A DNA stretch of 64,000 nt from Ornithobacterium rhinotracheale DSM 15997 (lineage in GTDB: Bacteria > Bacteroidota > Bacteroidia > Flavobacteriales > Weeksellaceae). This document shows positions 46,040 to 53,732 of this stretch, in pieces. The number at the start of each line of letters is the position of its first letter. Positions within the stretch are counted from its first letter, which is position 1. The position numbers and the translations under genes are program-made. The notes below the pieces were generated by a model. It did not search any database, was not told the DNA's origin, and saw nothing but the letters and a program-made list of their open reading frames with translations. Location: NCBI RefSeq assembly GCF_000265465.1, contig NC_018016.1, positions 62,001 to 126,000 of the forward strand, read 5' to 3'.

Positions 46040-46709
46040 ATTGGTGGCGCTCTCGGGCGCGGGGATTTCGCAAGAAAGCGGAATTCAAACTTTTAGAGCA
46101 AGCGATGGCTTGTGGGAAAATCATCGTGTAGAAGAAGTTGCTACGCCCGAAGGTTTTGCTGTAAATCCAGAGTTGGTACTCAATTTTTACAATGCACGAC
46201 GCCGGCAGCTATCGGAAGTTTTGCCCAACGATGCACATAAATTCTTTGCCGATTTAGAAAAGCAATACGATGTAGAAATTGTGACGCAAAATGTAGATGA
46301 CCTGCACGAGAGAGCAGGTTCATCTAAAGTTTTGCACCTGCACGGCGAGTTGAAAAAGGGAAGAAGCGTGTATGATGAAAATCTCATTTTCCCATTTGAG
46401 GGTGATATGACTTTAGAAGACAGAGCTCCGAATGGCGATCCCGTTCGTCCACACATTGTATGGTTTGGCGAGGCGGTTCCAGCATTAAATGATGCCATTG
46501 CCCTCGCCGAGCAGGCAGATGTTTTTGTGGTCATTGGCACCTCAATGCAGGTGTATCCTGCGGCATCTTTGGTAGATTTCTTAAAACCAGAATGTCAACT
46601 TTTTGTGATAGATCCGTCTGAAATTACACTCTATTGCCGACATCCATATACGCATATTCAAGAAAAAGCCTGTGCTGGAGTGAAAAAATTAGCCAAAAAA
46701 CTAATTTAA
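46020..46709 (+). CDS. cobB: Sirtuin-type NAD-dependent protein deacylase without zinc cysteines
   Basis: A 229-residue SIR2-family enzyme that removes acyl groups from lysines using NAD. It shows GAGISQESGIQTFR (12-26), QNVDDLHERAG (90-100), catalytic His108 in LHLHGE, and IGTS with NxD-like VIDPS. Tyr57 and Arg60 in FYNAR match the YxxR pair of class III (desuccinylase) sirtuins. The segment between His108 and WFGE holds no cysteine, so the zinc ribbon of most sirtuins is absent or degenerate. It overlaps an acyl-CoA synthetase gene by 20 bases. Start ATG at 46020 is set by that overlap. Confidence 0.88.
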   Translation: MKCTKPKLVALSGAGISQESGIQTFRASDGLWENHRVEEVATPEGFAVNPELVLNFYNARRRQLSEVLPNDAHKFFADLEKQYDVEIVTQNVDDLHERAGSSKVLHLHGELKKGRSVYDENLIFPFEGDMTLEDRAPNGDPVRPHIVWFGEAVPALNDAIALAEQADVFVVIGTSMQVYPAASLVDFLKPECQLFVIDPSEITLYCRHPYTHIQEKACAGVKKLAKKLI

Positions 46710-46738
46710 ACTAAATTTTACCGAAAAAATACTTTAGA

Positions 46739-46776
46739 TATTCTACAATTTCATACATTTGTAGAATATTTTTTTA
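46739..46776 (+). terminator. Terminator overlapping the lysA promoter
   Basis: A perfect 10-bp inverted repeat, tattctacaa (46739-46748) and ttgtagaata (46759-46768), is followed by Ts at 46769-46775. It ends the acyl-CoA synthetase/sirtuin unit. TACATTTG (46754-46761), a -7 box match, overlaps it. The palindrome could alternatively be an operator. Confidence 0.65.
46754..46761 (+). promoter_or_regulatory. -7 box of lysA
   Basis: TACATTTG fits TAnnTTTG and lies 35 bases before the lysA ATG, inside the hairpin at 46739-46768. Confidence 0.5.
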
Positions 46777-46796
46777 TACATTTAATTCAAGTAAGA

Positions 46797-48026
46797 ATGA
46801 AACATATACAAGACCTTAGTTTTACGGCAGAAGATTTGCTTCAAATGGCAAAAGAATTTGGTACTCCACTTTATGTGTACGATGCCGAAAAAATGAAAAC
46901 ACAATATGAAAGATTAAAAAACTCATTTTCGGGAGTTGAAAAATTAAAGCTAAATTACGCTTGTAAGGCAAATACAAATTTGAATATTTTGCGTCTTTTT
47001 CAAAAGTTGGGTAGTGGGCTAGATACTGTTTCAATCCAAGAAGTTCAGCTTGGTCTTATGGCAGGATTTGAGCCAAAAGATATTATATTCACGCCCAATG
47101 GTGTTTCTTTTGAGGAAATAAAAGAAGCCGTAGAGTTAGGCGTAAAAATTAATATAGATAATTTAAGTATTCTTGAGCAATTTGGTCATGAAATGCCAGA
47201 TTACCCCGTTTGTATTCGTTTAAATCCACATATCTTGGCAGGTGGAAATAGTAACATTTCGGTGGGGCATATTGATTCTAAATTCGGAATTTCGATATAT
47301 CAGTTGCCACATATTTTGCGCGTGGTAGAAAATACCCATTTAAAAGTAAATGGACTGCATATGCACACAGGGTCTGACATCTTGGATGTAGATGTATTCT
47401 TAAACGGAGCTGAGCTTTTATTCAATGCAGCAAAAGATTTCAAAGATTTGGAATATTTAGATTTTGGTAGCGGATTTAAAGTGCGATACTACGAAGGTAG
47501 TGCCGAAACCGATATTGAATACCTTGGAGAGAAAATCAGCGAAAGATTTAATGCATTTTGTGAGGAAAATGGCAAGGATCTGATGTTGATGTTTGAGCCA
47601 GGGAAGTTCTTGGTGAGCGAATCTGGAGTGTTCTTGGCAGAAGTAAATGTGGTGAAACAAACGACTTCTACCGTTTTTGCAAGTGTAAATAGTGGATTTA
47701 ATCAATTGATCCGTCCTATGTTCTATAATGCACATCACGAAATCGAGAATATTTCGCACCCAGAAGGTCGCCCGAGATACTATACCGTGGTGGGATACAT
47801 CTGCGAAACCGATACTTTTGGCGCAAATCGCAAGCTAAATGAAGTGCGAGAAAAAGATATTTTATGTTTTTACAATGCAGGGGCCTATTGTTTTTCGATG
47901 GCTTCAAACTACAATTCTAGGTTGAAACCTACTGAAATTCTGTGGATTAACGGAGAGGCTAAACTGATAAGAGAAAGAGAGAATCTGGAAGATTTAATAA
48001 AAACCACAAAAAATATTGAAATTTAA
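46797..48026 (+). CDS. lysA: Diaminopimelate decarboxylase
   Basis: Last step of lysine synthesis: meso-diaminopimelate to lysine and CO2. The 409-residue fold-type III PLP enzyme shows the PLP lysine Lys56 in LNYACKANTN, HTGSDI, the glycine-rich LDFGSGFKVRY, EPGKFLV, and the C-terminal ..VVGYICETDTFG and YNAGAYCFSMASNYNSR with the substrate Cys region. It is a single gene upstream of tRNA-Ser with a probable own promoter. Confidence 0.95.
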   Translation: MKHIQDLSFTAEDLLQMAKEFGTPLYVYDAEKMKTQYERLKNSFSGVEKLKLNYACKANTNLNILRLFQKLGSGLDTVSIQEVQLGLMAGFEPKDIIFTPNGVSFEEIKEAVELGVKINIDNLSILEQFGHEMPDYPVCIRLNPHILAGGNSNISVGHIDSKFGISIYQLPHILRVVENTHLKVNGLHMHTGSDILDVDVFLNGAELLFNAAKDFKDLEYLDFGSGFKVRYYEGSAETDIEYLGEKISERFNAFCEENGKDLMLMFEPGKFLVSESGVFLAEVNVVKQTTSTVFASVNSGFNQLIRPMFYNAHHEIENISHPEGRPRYYTVVGYICETDTFGANRKLNEVREKDILCFYNAGAYCFSMASNYNSRLKPTEILWINGEAKLIRERENLEDLIKTTKNIEI

Positions 48027-48058
48027 TTTGCGAGATTAAAAATTTGTTTCTATATTTG
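48027..48058 (+). promoter_or_regulatory. Promoter of the tRNA-Ser gene
   Basis: TTTG (48027-48030), 20 bases, then TATATTTG (48051-48058), 43 bases before the tRNA. The TTTG lies just past the lysA stop. Confidence 0.65.
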
Positions 48059-48101
48059 CAACCGCAAAGAAAAACAAATAAGGCGTTTTTCAAACGCATT
48101 C

Positions 48102-48186
48102 GGAGAGATGGCAGAGTGGTCGAATGCGGCGGTCTTGAAAACCGTTGAGGGTAACACCTCCGGGGGTTCGAATCCCTCTCTCTCCG
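48102..48186 (+). tRNA. tRNA-Ser, anticodon TGA
   Basis: The acceptor strands GGAGAGA (48102-48108) and TCTCTCC (48179-48185) pair fully. The discriminator is G48186 and no CCA is encoded. The anticodon TGA is at 48136-48138 in a CTTGAAA loop with a 5-bp stem. A long variable arm (gagggtaacacctc) marks a class II serine tRNA, and the T-arm GGGGGTTCGAATCCCTC is intact. It reads UCA and related codons. Accessory DNA starts just downstream. Confidence 0.96.
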
Positions 48187-48189
48187 CTA

Positions 48190-48230
48190 AAATCCCTGTA
48201 AGTGATTCACTTGCAGGGATTTACTTTTTT
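48190..48230 (+). terminator. Terminator after tRNA-Ser
   Basis: A 15-bp hairpin, aaatccctg (48190-48198) with cagggattt (48214-48222) plus an inner 6-bp stem, is followed by a T-run. Confidence 0.88.
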
Positions 48231-48501
48231 AGGTGCTAAAATAGGTGCTAATTTAAGAAGATCGATTACTTGATTTGTTATTGGTGATTCGTAAATAATG
48301 TATTTGTAATCGCCACCCCTTCCCTTCGTTACTAGTTAAGCTGAAGGATAATGTAATTTAATTATTATTCAGCTATTAATTTATTTCAGTTTTGATACTT
48401 TTCATTCTATTATATCACGTATTTCATTGCTCAAAAAACATTTCTTGGCTTTCTAAGTTGAAGTCCATGTGAATTTTTTAATATTTTTAATTTAAATATA
48501 C

Positions 48502-48530
48502 TTGCTATTTAAATTTTTTCATTATATTTG
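48502..48530 (+). promoter_or_regulatory. Promoter of the type I restriction-modification operon
   Basis: TTG (48502-48504), 18 bases, then TATATTTG (48523-48530). The first ATG of the operon is 28 bases further on. Confidence 0.65.
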
Positions 48531-48557
48531 TGTATCTGAAATATGAAATAGTGAAGT

Positions 48558-49130
48558 ATGAAGCTTAAAATAAAAGATATTTGCCAGGTGCAGTCCGGCT
48601 CATATATAAAGATAACGAAAGATTCTCATTTAAACAATGGTATCGCTTTAAACATAAGCGATTTAGATGATGAGTCCGAACTATCTCCTACAACAAAGCC
48701 AAACATCGAGATTGATGCATGTAATCCTAAATACATTATTCAATCGACTGATGTTGCTTTTAGTACGAGAGGTAGATATGTGGCTACTATTATACCTAAA
48801 GGCATTAATTATCCCGTTTTTATTTCAAATAGTTTTATCAAAATTACACCTGATACAAATAAGGTTTTGCCTGAGTACATCAAGTGGATTCTAAACCATC
48901 CAAAATCACAGGCTTTTTTTGAAAAAGAATCTAGAAATAGCGGTAGAATATCTTTTTTAAATTCTAAGCAAATTGAGGATTTTGAGATAGATTTACCTTC
49001 TCTCGAAAAGCAAAGAATTATTGTGAAAATTAGCCAATTACTTAGTAGGGAAAAAGCAACAACTACAGAACTAATAAATAAAAAAGAAATAATAACACAA
49101 GAAATATTATTTAAAAATTCAACATTATGA
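48558..49130 (+). CDS. Single-domain HsdS-like specificity protein
   Basis: A 190-residue protein with one target-recognition domain (about 1-150, ending with ..NSGRISFLNSKQIEDFEIDLPSLEKQ) and one conserved helix (155-190). That is half the length of a normal HsdS. Half-subunits can act as dimers in type I systems. It is the first gene of the operon and overlaps hsdM by 4 bases (ATGA), so it is translated with the methylase. Its sequence differs clearly from either half of the full HsdS downstream, so it is not a simple duplicate. It may be a functional half-S, a regulator of specificity, or a relic. Confidence 0.8.
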   Translation: MKLKIKDICQVQSGSYIKITKDSHLNNGIALNISDLDDESELSPTTKPNIEIDACNPKYIIQSTDVAFSTRGRYVATIIPKGINYPVFISNSFIKITPDTNKVLPEYIKWILNHPKSQAFFEKESRNSGRISFLNSKQIEDFEIDLPSLEKQRIIVKISQLLSREKATTTELINKKEIITQEILFKNSTL

Positions 49131-50656
49131 AAGAGGTAAAAACAAGTGACATCAAAAAAACCGTTTGGAGTGCGTGTGATACTTTTCGTGGGGTTATCGA
49201 GCCTTCTCAATACAAAGATTATATACTAACTATGCTTTTTATCAAATACATCAGCGATGTAAATAAAGAAAAGCGAGCTCAGTATGAAGAAAAATACAAC
49301 GGAGATGCTTCTCGTGTAGAACGAGCCATGCATGCCGAGCGATTTATAATCCCAGAAACGAGTACTTTTGACTATCTCTACGAGCACAGAAACGAACCGA
49401 ACATCGGTTCGCTCATAGATATTGCATTGGCAGATTTAGAAGAATCCAATCGACAAAAACTTACGAGCGATTCAGGTTCGGGCGTTTTTAGAAATATTTC
49501 CTTTAATAGCTCAAATTTAGGAAACGAAAAAGAAAAAAATCAGCGTCTAAAACAACTTTTAGTTGATTTCTCTTCACTTGATTTGATGCCTTCACATTTA
49601 GCCAACAAAGACGCTTTAGGGGATGCTTACGAGTTTTTAATCGCAAATTTCGCGAGCGATGCTGGGAAAAAAGCAGGAGAATTCTTTACACCGTCTGAGG
49701 TTTCATTACTTTTAGCCAAACTTACAAAAGGCAAAAAGGGCTCTACAATATATGACCCCACTTGTGGTTCAGGCTCGTTGCTCATTAAAGCCGCTCAGGA
49801 AGTGGGCAATAAAGATGTTGCATTATTTGGGCAAGAAATCAACGGAAGCACCTGGGCACTATCGGTAATGAATATGTTTTTGCATGGATTTGACAATGCG
49901 AGTATCCGCTGGGGCGATACCATTCGTAATCCGCAACATAAAGAAAGCTCCACATCTTTAGCTAAGTTTGATATCGTTGTGGCAAACCCTCCTTTTTCAC
50001 TTGAAAAATGGGGGCAAGAAGAAGCTGAGAGCGATCCCTTTAATCGCTTTTGGAGAGGCATACCTCCTAAAAGCCGTGGTGACTGGGCTTTTGTTTCACA
50101 TATGATAGAAGTAGCCAAAGAACAAAGCGGGAAAGTGGGAGTAGTGGTGCCACACGGCGTTTTGTTCAGAGGAAGTGCTGAAGGAAAAATCCGCGAAAAA
50201 GTAATTCAAGAAAATTTATTGGAAGCCGTAATAGGATTGCCTACCAACTTATTTTTTGGAACAGGAATTCCTGCCTCTATTCTCATATTTAATAAAGGAA
50301 AAGCTGAAAATCAAACCAATGTTTTGTTTATAGATGCAAGCCAACATTACCAAAGTGGAACCAATCAAAATGTGCTCCGTGAGCAGGATATTGAGAAAAT
50401 TGTACAGACTTTTAGAGACTTCTGTGATGGGAAATTGCAAGAAGGAGTAGCTGAAGATAAATATAGCTATGTAGCTACTATTGAAGAAATAGAAGAAAAC
50501 GATTTTAATCTAAATATCCCACGCTATGTTGATACCTTTGAGGAAGAAGAGCCCGTAAATATTCCTGAAGTACAAAAGGAAATTGATGCTCTTGAGAAAG
50601 AGTTGGCCGAAGTGCAAAAGGAGATGAATGAATATTTGAAAAAGTTGAATTTTTAA
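49127..50656 (+). CDS. hsdM: Type I restriction-modification system, methyltransferase subunit
   Basis: The N6-adenine methyltransferase of the system, 509 residues. An N-terminal helical HsdM domain is followed by the SAM-binding motif I DPTCGSGSLL near residue 211 and the catalytic NPPF motif near 287. The C-terminal end is a coiled coil (EVQKEIDALEKELAEVQKEMNEYLKKL) that contacts HsdS. It starts inside the end of the half-S gene and is followed after 9 bases by RhuM. Confidence 0.95.
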   Translation: MKEVKTSDIKKTVWSACDTFRGVIEPSQYKDYILTMLFIKYISDVNKEKRAQYEEKYNGDASRVERAMHAERFIIPETSTFDYLYEHRNEPNIGSLIDIALADLEESNRQKLTSDSGSGVFRNISFNSSNLGNEKEKNQRLKQLLVDFSSLDLMPSHLANKDALGDAYEFLIANFASDAGKKAGEFFTPSEVSLLLAKLTKGKKGSTIYDPTCGSGSLLIKAAQEVGNKDVALFGQEINGSTWALSVMNMFLHGFDNASIRWGDTIRNPQHKESSTSLAKFDIVVANPPFSLEKWGQEEAESDPFNRFWRGIPPKSRGDWAFVSHMIEVAKEQSGKVGVVVPHGVLFRGSAEGKIREKVIQENLLEAVIGLPTNLFFGTGIPASILIFNKGKAENQTNVLFIDASQHYQSGTNQNVLREQDIEKIVQTFRDFCDGKLQEGVAEDKYSYVATIEEIEENDFNLNIPRYVDTFEEEEPVNIPEVQKEIDALEKELAEVQKEMNEYLKKLNF

Positions 50657-50665
50657 TCATTTAGC

Positions 50666-51652
50666 ATGAAAGAATCCAATATCATATTATACACCACGCC
50701 ACAAGGAAAAGTAACCATTGATATTCGCTTTGAAGATGAGACTTTTTGGCTTACACAAAAAAAGCTGTCTGAGCTTTTTGATGTAGATGTAAGAACAATA
50801 AGTGAGCATTTACAAAATATATTTAAAAGCAATGAGTTAGATGAAGAATCAGTTATCCGGAAAATCCGGACAACTGCTGCAGATGGTAAAAATTATTTGA
50901 CAAACTTTTATAATCTCGACGCTATTATAGCTGTAGGTTATCGGGTAAATAGTTATAACGCAACTCAGTTTAGAATTTGGGCAACAAAAACACTGAAAGA
51001 GTTCATTATTAAAGGTTTTATCTTGGACGATGAGCGTCTGAAACAAGGACAAGCGTTCGGGAAAGATTATTTTGATGAATTACTGGAACGTATTCGTTCA
51101 ATACGAGCTTCCGAACGTAGATTTTATCAGAAAATCACAGATATATATGCCCAGGCAAGTATCGACTATGACGCCCATGCCCCGATTACTCAAAAGTTTT
51201 ACAAGACTGTACAAAATAAACTGCATTGGGCAATTACTGGGAATACTGCCGCAGAAATTATTAGCCAAAGAGCCAATGCCGAGTTGCCTTATATGGGGCT
51301 AAAAACTTGGAAAAATGCGCCCGATGGAAAGATATTAAAGTCCGATGTAAGCATTGCTAAAAACTATCTGAAAGAAGACGAAATAAAGGCATTGGAACGA
51401 GTCGTAACCATGTATTTGGATTATGCCGAAAATCAAGCAGAAAAGCAAATCCCCATGAAAATGAAGGACTGGGTAGAAAAGCTAAATGCTTTTTTAGAGT
51501 TTAATGATTACAAAGTATTGGAAAATGCAGGGAAAATTTCAGCCAAAGTGGCTAAAAAACTTGCTGAAAAAGAATATGAAAAATTTGCTCCGATGCAAGA
51601 TAAAACCTTTGAATCTGATTTTGACAAACAACTCAAAAAACTAAAAAAATGA
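50666..51652 (+). CDS. RhuM family protein
   Basis: A 328-residue protein of the RhuM family. The N-terminal half is a DNA-binding-type fold (FWLTQKKLSELFDVDVRTISEHLQNIF, then the conserved YNLDAIIAVGYRVNSYNATQFRIWATKTLKEFI). The C-terminal half is helical. RhuM was named as a Salmonella virulence protein, but its biochemical job is unknown. It is often found inside type I restriction operons, as here between hsdM and hsdS (4-base overlap with hsdS). A role in controlling or supplementing the restriction system is inference. Confidence 0.88.
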   Translation: MKESNIILYTTPQGKVTIDIRFEDETFWLTQKKLSELFDVDVRTISEHLQNIFKSNELDEESVIRKIRTTAADGKNYLTNFYNLDAIIAVGYRVNSYNATQFRIWATKTLKEFIIKGFILDDERLKQGQAFGKDYFDELLERIRSIRASERRFYQKITDIYAQASIDYDAHAPITQKFYKTVQNKLHWAITGNTAAEIISQRANAELPYMGLKTWKNAPDGKILKSDVSIAKNYLKEDEIKALERVVTMYLDYAENQAEKQIPMKMKDWVEKLNAFLEFNDYKVLENAGKISAKVAKKLAEKEYEKFAPMQDKTFESDFDKQLKKLKK

Positions 51653-52860
51653 CACACACCACAACACATATACCCCAAGGCTACAAACAAACCCCCGTAG
51701 GCATTATCCCCGAAGATTGGGATGTGAAGAGGTTGGATAGTCAAGTATATATTGATAGAGAAAATATTACAGCAGATTATGCTACGGAATATATAGACTA
51801 TGTAAGTTTATCAGATGTAAATATGGGAAAAACATATCCTAATAAAATAAAATTAAGTGATGCCCCTTCAAGAGCAAGAAGAATAGCAAGAAAAGGAAAT
51901 ATTTTATTTTCAACCGTTAGACCCAATCTAAAAAACTTTGCTAAGGTTGAGAGGGATTACATAATTGCTTCTACTGGATTTTCTGTATTAGAAGAAAAAG
52001 AAATTAACATTAATTTTTTACTATCTTTTTTATATTCTCACTATGCAGAAAAACAATATTTTGCTCTTACCGTTGGTTCTAATTATCCTGCTTTAAATTC
52101 AGAAGATGTTAAAGGTATAAAACTCCCCATTCCTCCCTTAGCTGAGCAAGAAAAAATTGCCGATTGCCTTACCGCTTGGGATAAAGCTATCGAAAAGATA
52201 ACCGCACTTATTGAAGTCAAAAAACAATACAAAAAGGGGCTGATGCAGCAACTCCTCACGGGCAAAAAACGCTTAGACGGCTTTACCGAAGAATGGAAAG
52301 AAGTGAGATTGGGGGAGGTGTTGAAAGAAAGAAATGAATGTAATAAATGTAATAAAGGACACCTTAAAGTATTAACATCATCTAGAATGGGACTCTTCTA
52401 TCAAGAAGATTATTTCAACAAACTAGTAGCCAGTAAATCTCTTGATAAATATAAACTAATCAAAACAGGAGATTTTACCTTTAGATCTATGAGTGATGAC
52501 GGACTTTTCGTTTTTAATCGTCTAGATTTTGAAGAATCTGGGATAGTAAGTCCTGCATATTCAGTTTTTTATTGTGTTAATGTTAGTTCTGATTTTTTAT
52601 ATTATTATATAAATAACAATTATTTCAATAAATATTTAAAAAAAGCTACTCAAGGAGGAACTCGTCTCGCATTAAAATTTAATTCATTGAAAAAAATAAA
52701 TATTTATCTCCCATCCATTAAAGAACAAACTGCTATTGCCGAGATTTTAAGTGCAGCAGATAGAGAAATCAGCTTATTGGAGAAAAAGAAAGCACACCTC
52801 GAAACTCAAAAACGAGGCTTAATGCAAGTGCTCCTCACCGGAAAAAAGAGATTGGTTTAA
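51649..52860 (+). CDS. hsdS: Type I restriction-modification system, specificity subunit
   Basis: A 403-residue protein with the standard two target-recognition domains (about 10-165 and 215-370). Each ends in a conserved helical spacer. Both spacers finish with a near-identical LLTGKKRL tail (near 203-210 and 395-402), the repeat that makes HsdS pseudo-symmetric. It chooses the bipartite DNA target for HsdM and HsdR. It overlaps rhuM by 4 bases and is followed after 10 bases by the frameshifted HAD gene. Confidence 0.94.
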   Translation: MTHTTTHIPQGYKQTPVGIIPEDWDVKRLDSQVYIDRENITADYATEYIDYVSLSDVNMGKTYPNKIKLSDAPSRARRIARKGNILFSTVRPNLKNFAKVERDYIIASTGFSVLEEKEININFLLSFLYSHYAEKQYFALTVGSNYPALNSEDVKGIKLPIPPLAEQEKIADCLTAWDKAIEKITALIEVKKQYKKGLMQQLLTGKKRLDGFTEEWKEVRLGEVLKERNECNKCNKGHLKVLTSSRMGLFYQEDYFNKLVASKSLDKYKLIKTGDFTFRSMSDDGLFVFNRLDFEESGIVSPAYSVFYCVNVSSDFLYYYINNNYFNKYLKKATQGGTRLALKFNSLKKINIYLPSIKEQTAIAEILSAADREISLLEKKKAHLETQKRGLMQVLLTGKKRLV

Positions 52861-52870
52861 AAATAGTATT

Positions 52871-53724
52871 ATGAGAAGAAAAAAATATACAACCATCGCT
52901 ATTGCCTATGATTTTGATGGAACTTTGGCCCCAGGCAATATGCAAGAAAGAAGTTTTTTGCCATCACTTGAAATTGACAAAAGTGATTTTTGGAAAGAAA
53001 ATAAAAAATTAGCAGAAGAAAATGATATGAGTGAAATACTATCTTATATGTTTCTAATGCTAAAAAAGCGACTGCGAAAAATGTTAAAATCACCAAAAAC
53101 GCATTTGTTGAGCATGGAAAAGATATTGAATATTTTGAAGGGGTAGAAGAATATTTTAATAAAATAAATGAGTATGCAAAAGACAAGAATATTATTATAG
53201 AGCATTACATCATATCTTCAGGGCTTAGAGATATTTTAAAGGGAACAAGTATCCACAGGCATTTTAAAAAGGTTTTTGCTTCGGGTTATATGTATGATGC
53301 AAATGATGTGGCTGTTTGGCCTGCGTTGGCTATTGATTATACCAATAAAACGCAATTTCTTTTCAGAATAAATAAGGGGATTGTTAATTCTTGGGATAAT
53401 TCAAAAATAAACAAATACATTCTCGAATCTGAAAGACATATTCCTTTTTCTCGAATGATATATATTGGAGATGGAGAAACTGATGTGCCTGCAATGAAAA
53501 TGGTAAATTACCAAGGGGGTACATCAATTGCTGTTTATAATCCAAATACAAGAACAAAAGCAGGGAAAAAGGCAAAAAAGAACTGTGAGGAATTATTAAA
53601 ACAAAAGCGAGCTACATATATTGCTCCAGCCAGATACACAGAGGATAGTGAACTTTTTGAAATTATACGCCTATGTATTGATCAAATTTCCACGAAAGTA
53701 GATTTATCTAAGTTTTCTAAATAA
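52871..53724 (+). pseudogene. HAD-family phosphatase gene with a frameshift
   Basis: A gene for a HAD hydrolase of about 284 residues, broken by one missing base. The first frame starts at ATG 52871 with the nucleophile motif YDFDGTLAPGN, then leaves the correct frame at the A-run near 53051-53057. Adding one A there joins it to the second frame, which carries AFVEHGKDIEYFEGVEEYF, motif II YIISSG, and motif IV YIGDGETDVPAM, ending at 53724. All catalytic motifs survive. HAD genes of this kind occur in other type I loci, possibly acting on nucleotides. It could be a true null, a phase-variable site, or a sequencing error. Confidence 0.85.
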
Positions 53725-53732
53725 GTACAGCT

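Larger units (their letters stand above)
48187..48557. other. Gene-free junction between tRNA-Ser and the restriction operon
   Basis: These 371 bases hold the tRNA terminator, two close copies of AGGTGCTAA (48231-48239 and 48243-48251), a weak partial match (about 48374) to the motif seen at 18460 and 34370, and the promoter of the restriction operon near its end. I see no open frame or integrase remnant that I can support. It marks the left edge of the accessory region. Confidence 0.6.

Noticed and set aside
46739-46768. Operator palindrome for a regulator of lysA.
   Set aside because: The perfect inverted repeat followed directly by a T7 run is better explained as an intrinsic terminator of the upstream unit; no regulator gene is nearby.
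48558-52860. Possible shuffling between the half-HsdS and the full HsdS through inverted repeats.
   Set aside because: The proteins differ throughout, both genes are on the same strand, I saw no long shared DNA repeat, and no recombinase gene is present.
53051-53057. Phase-variable homopolymer in the HAD gene.
   Set aside because: The run is only about five to six As, too short for confident slipped-strand variation, so it is reported as a frameshift of unknown cause.
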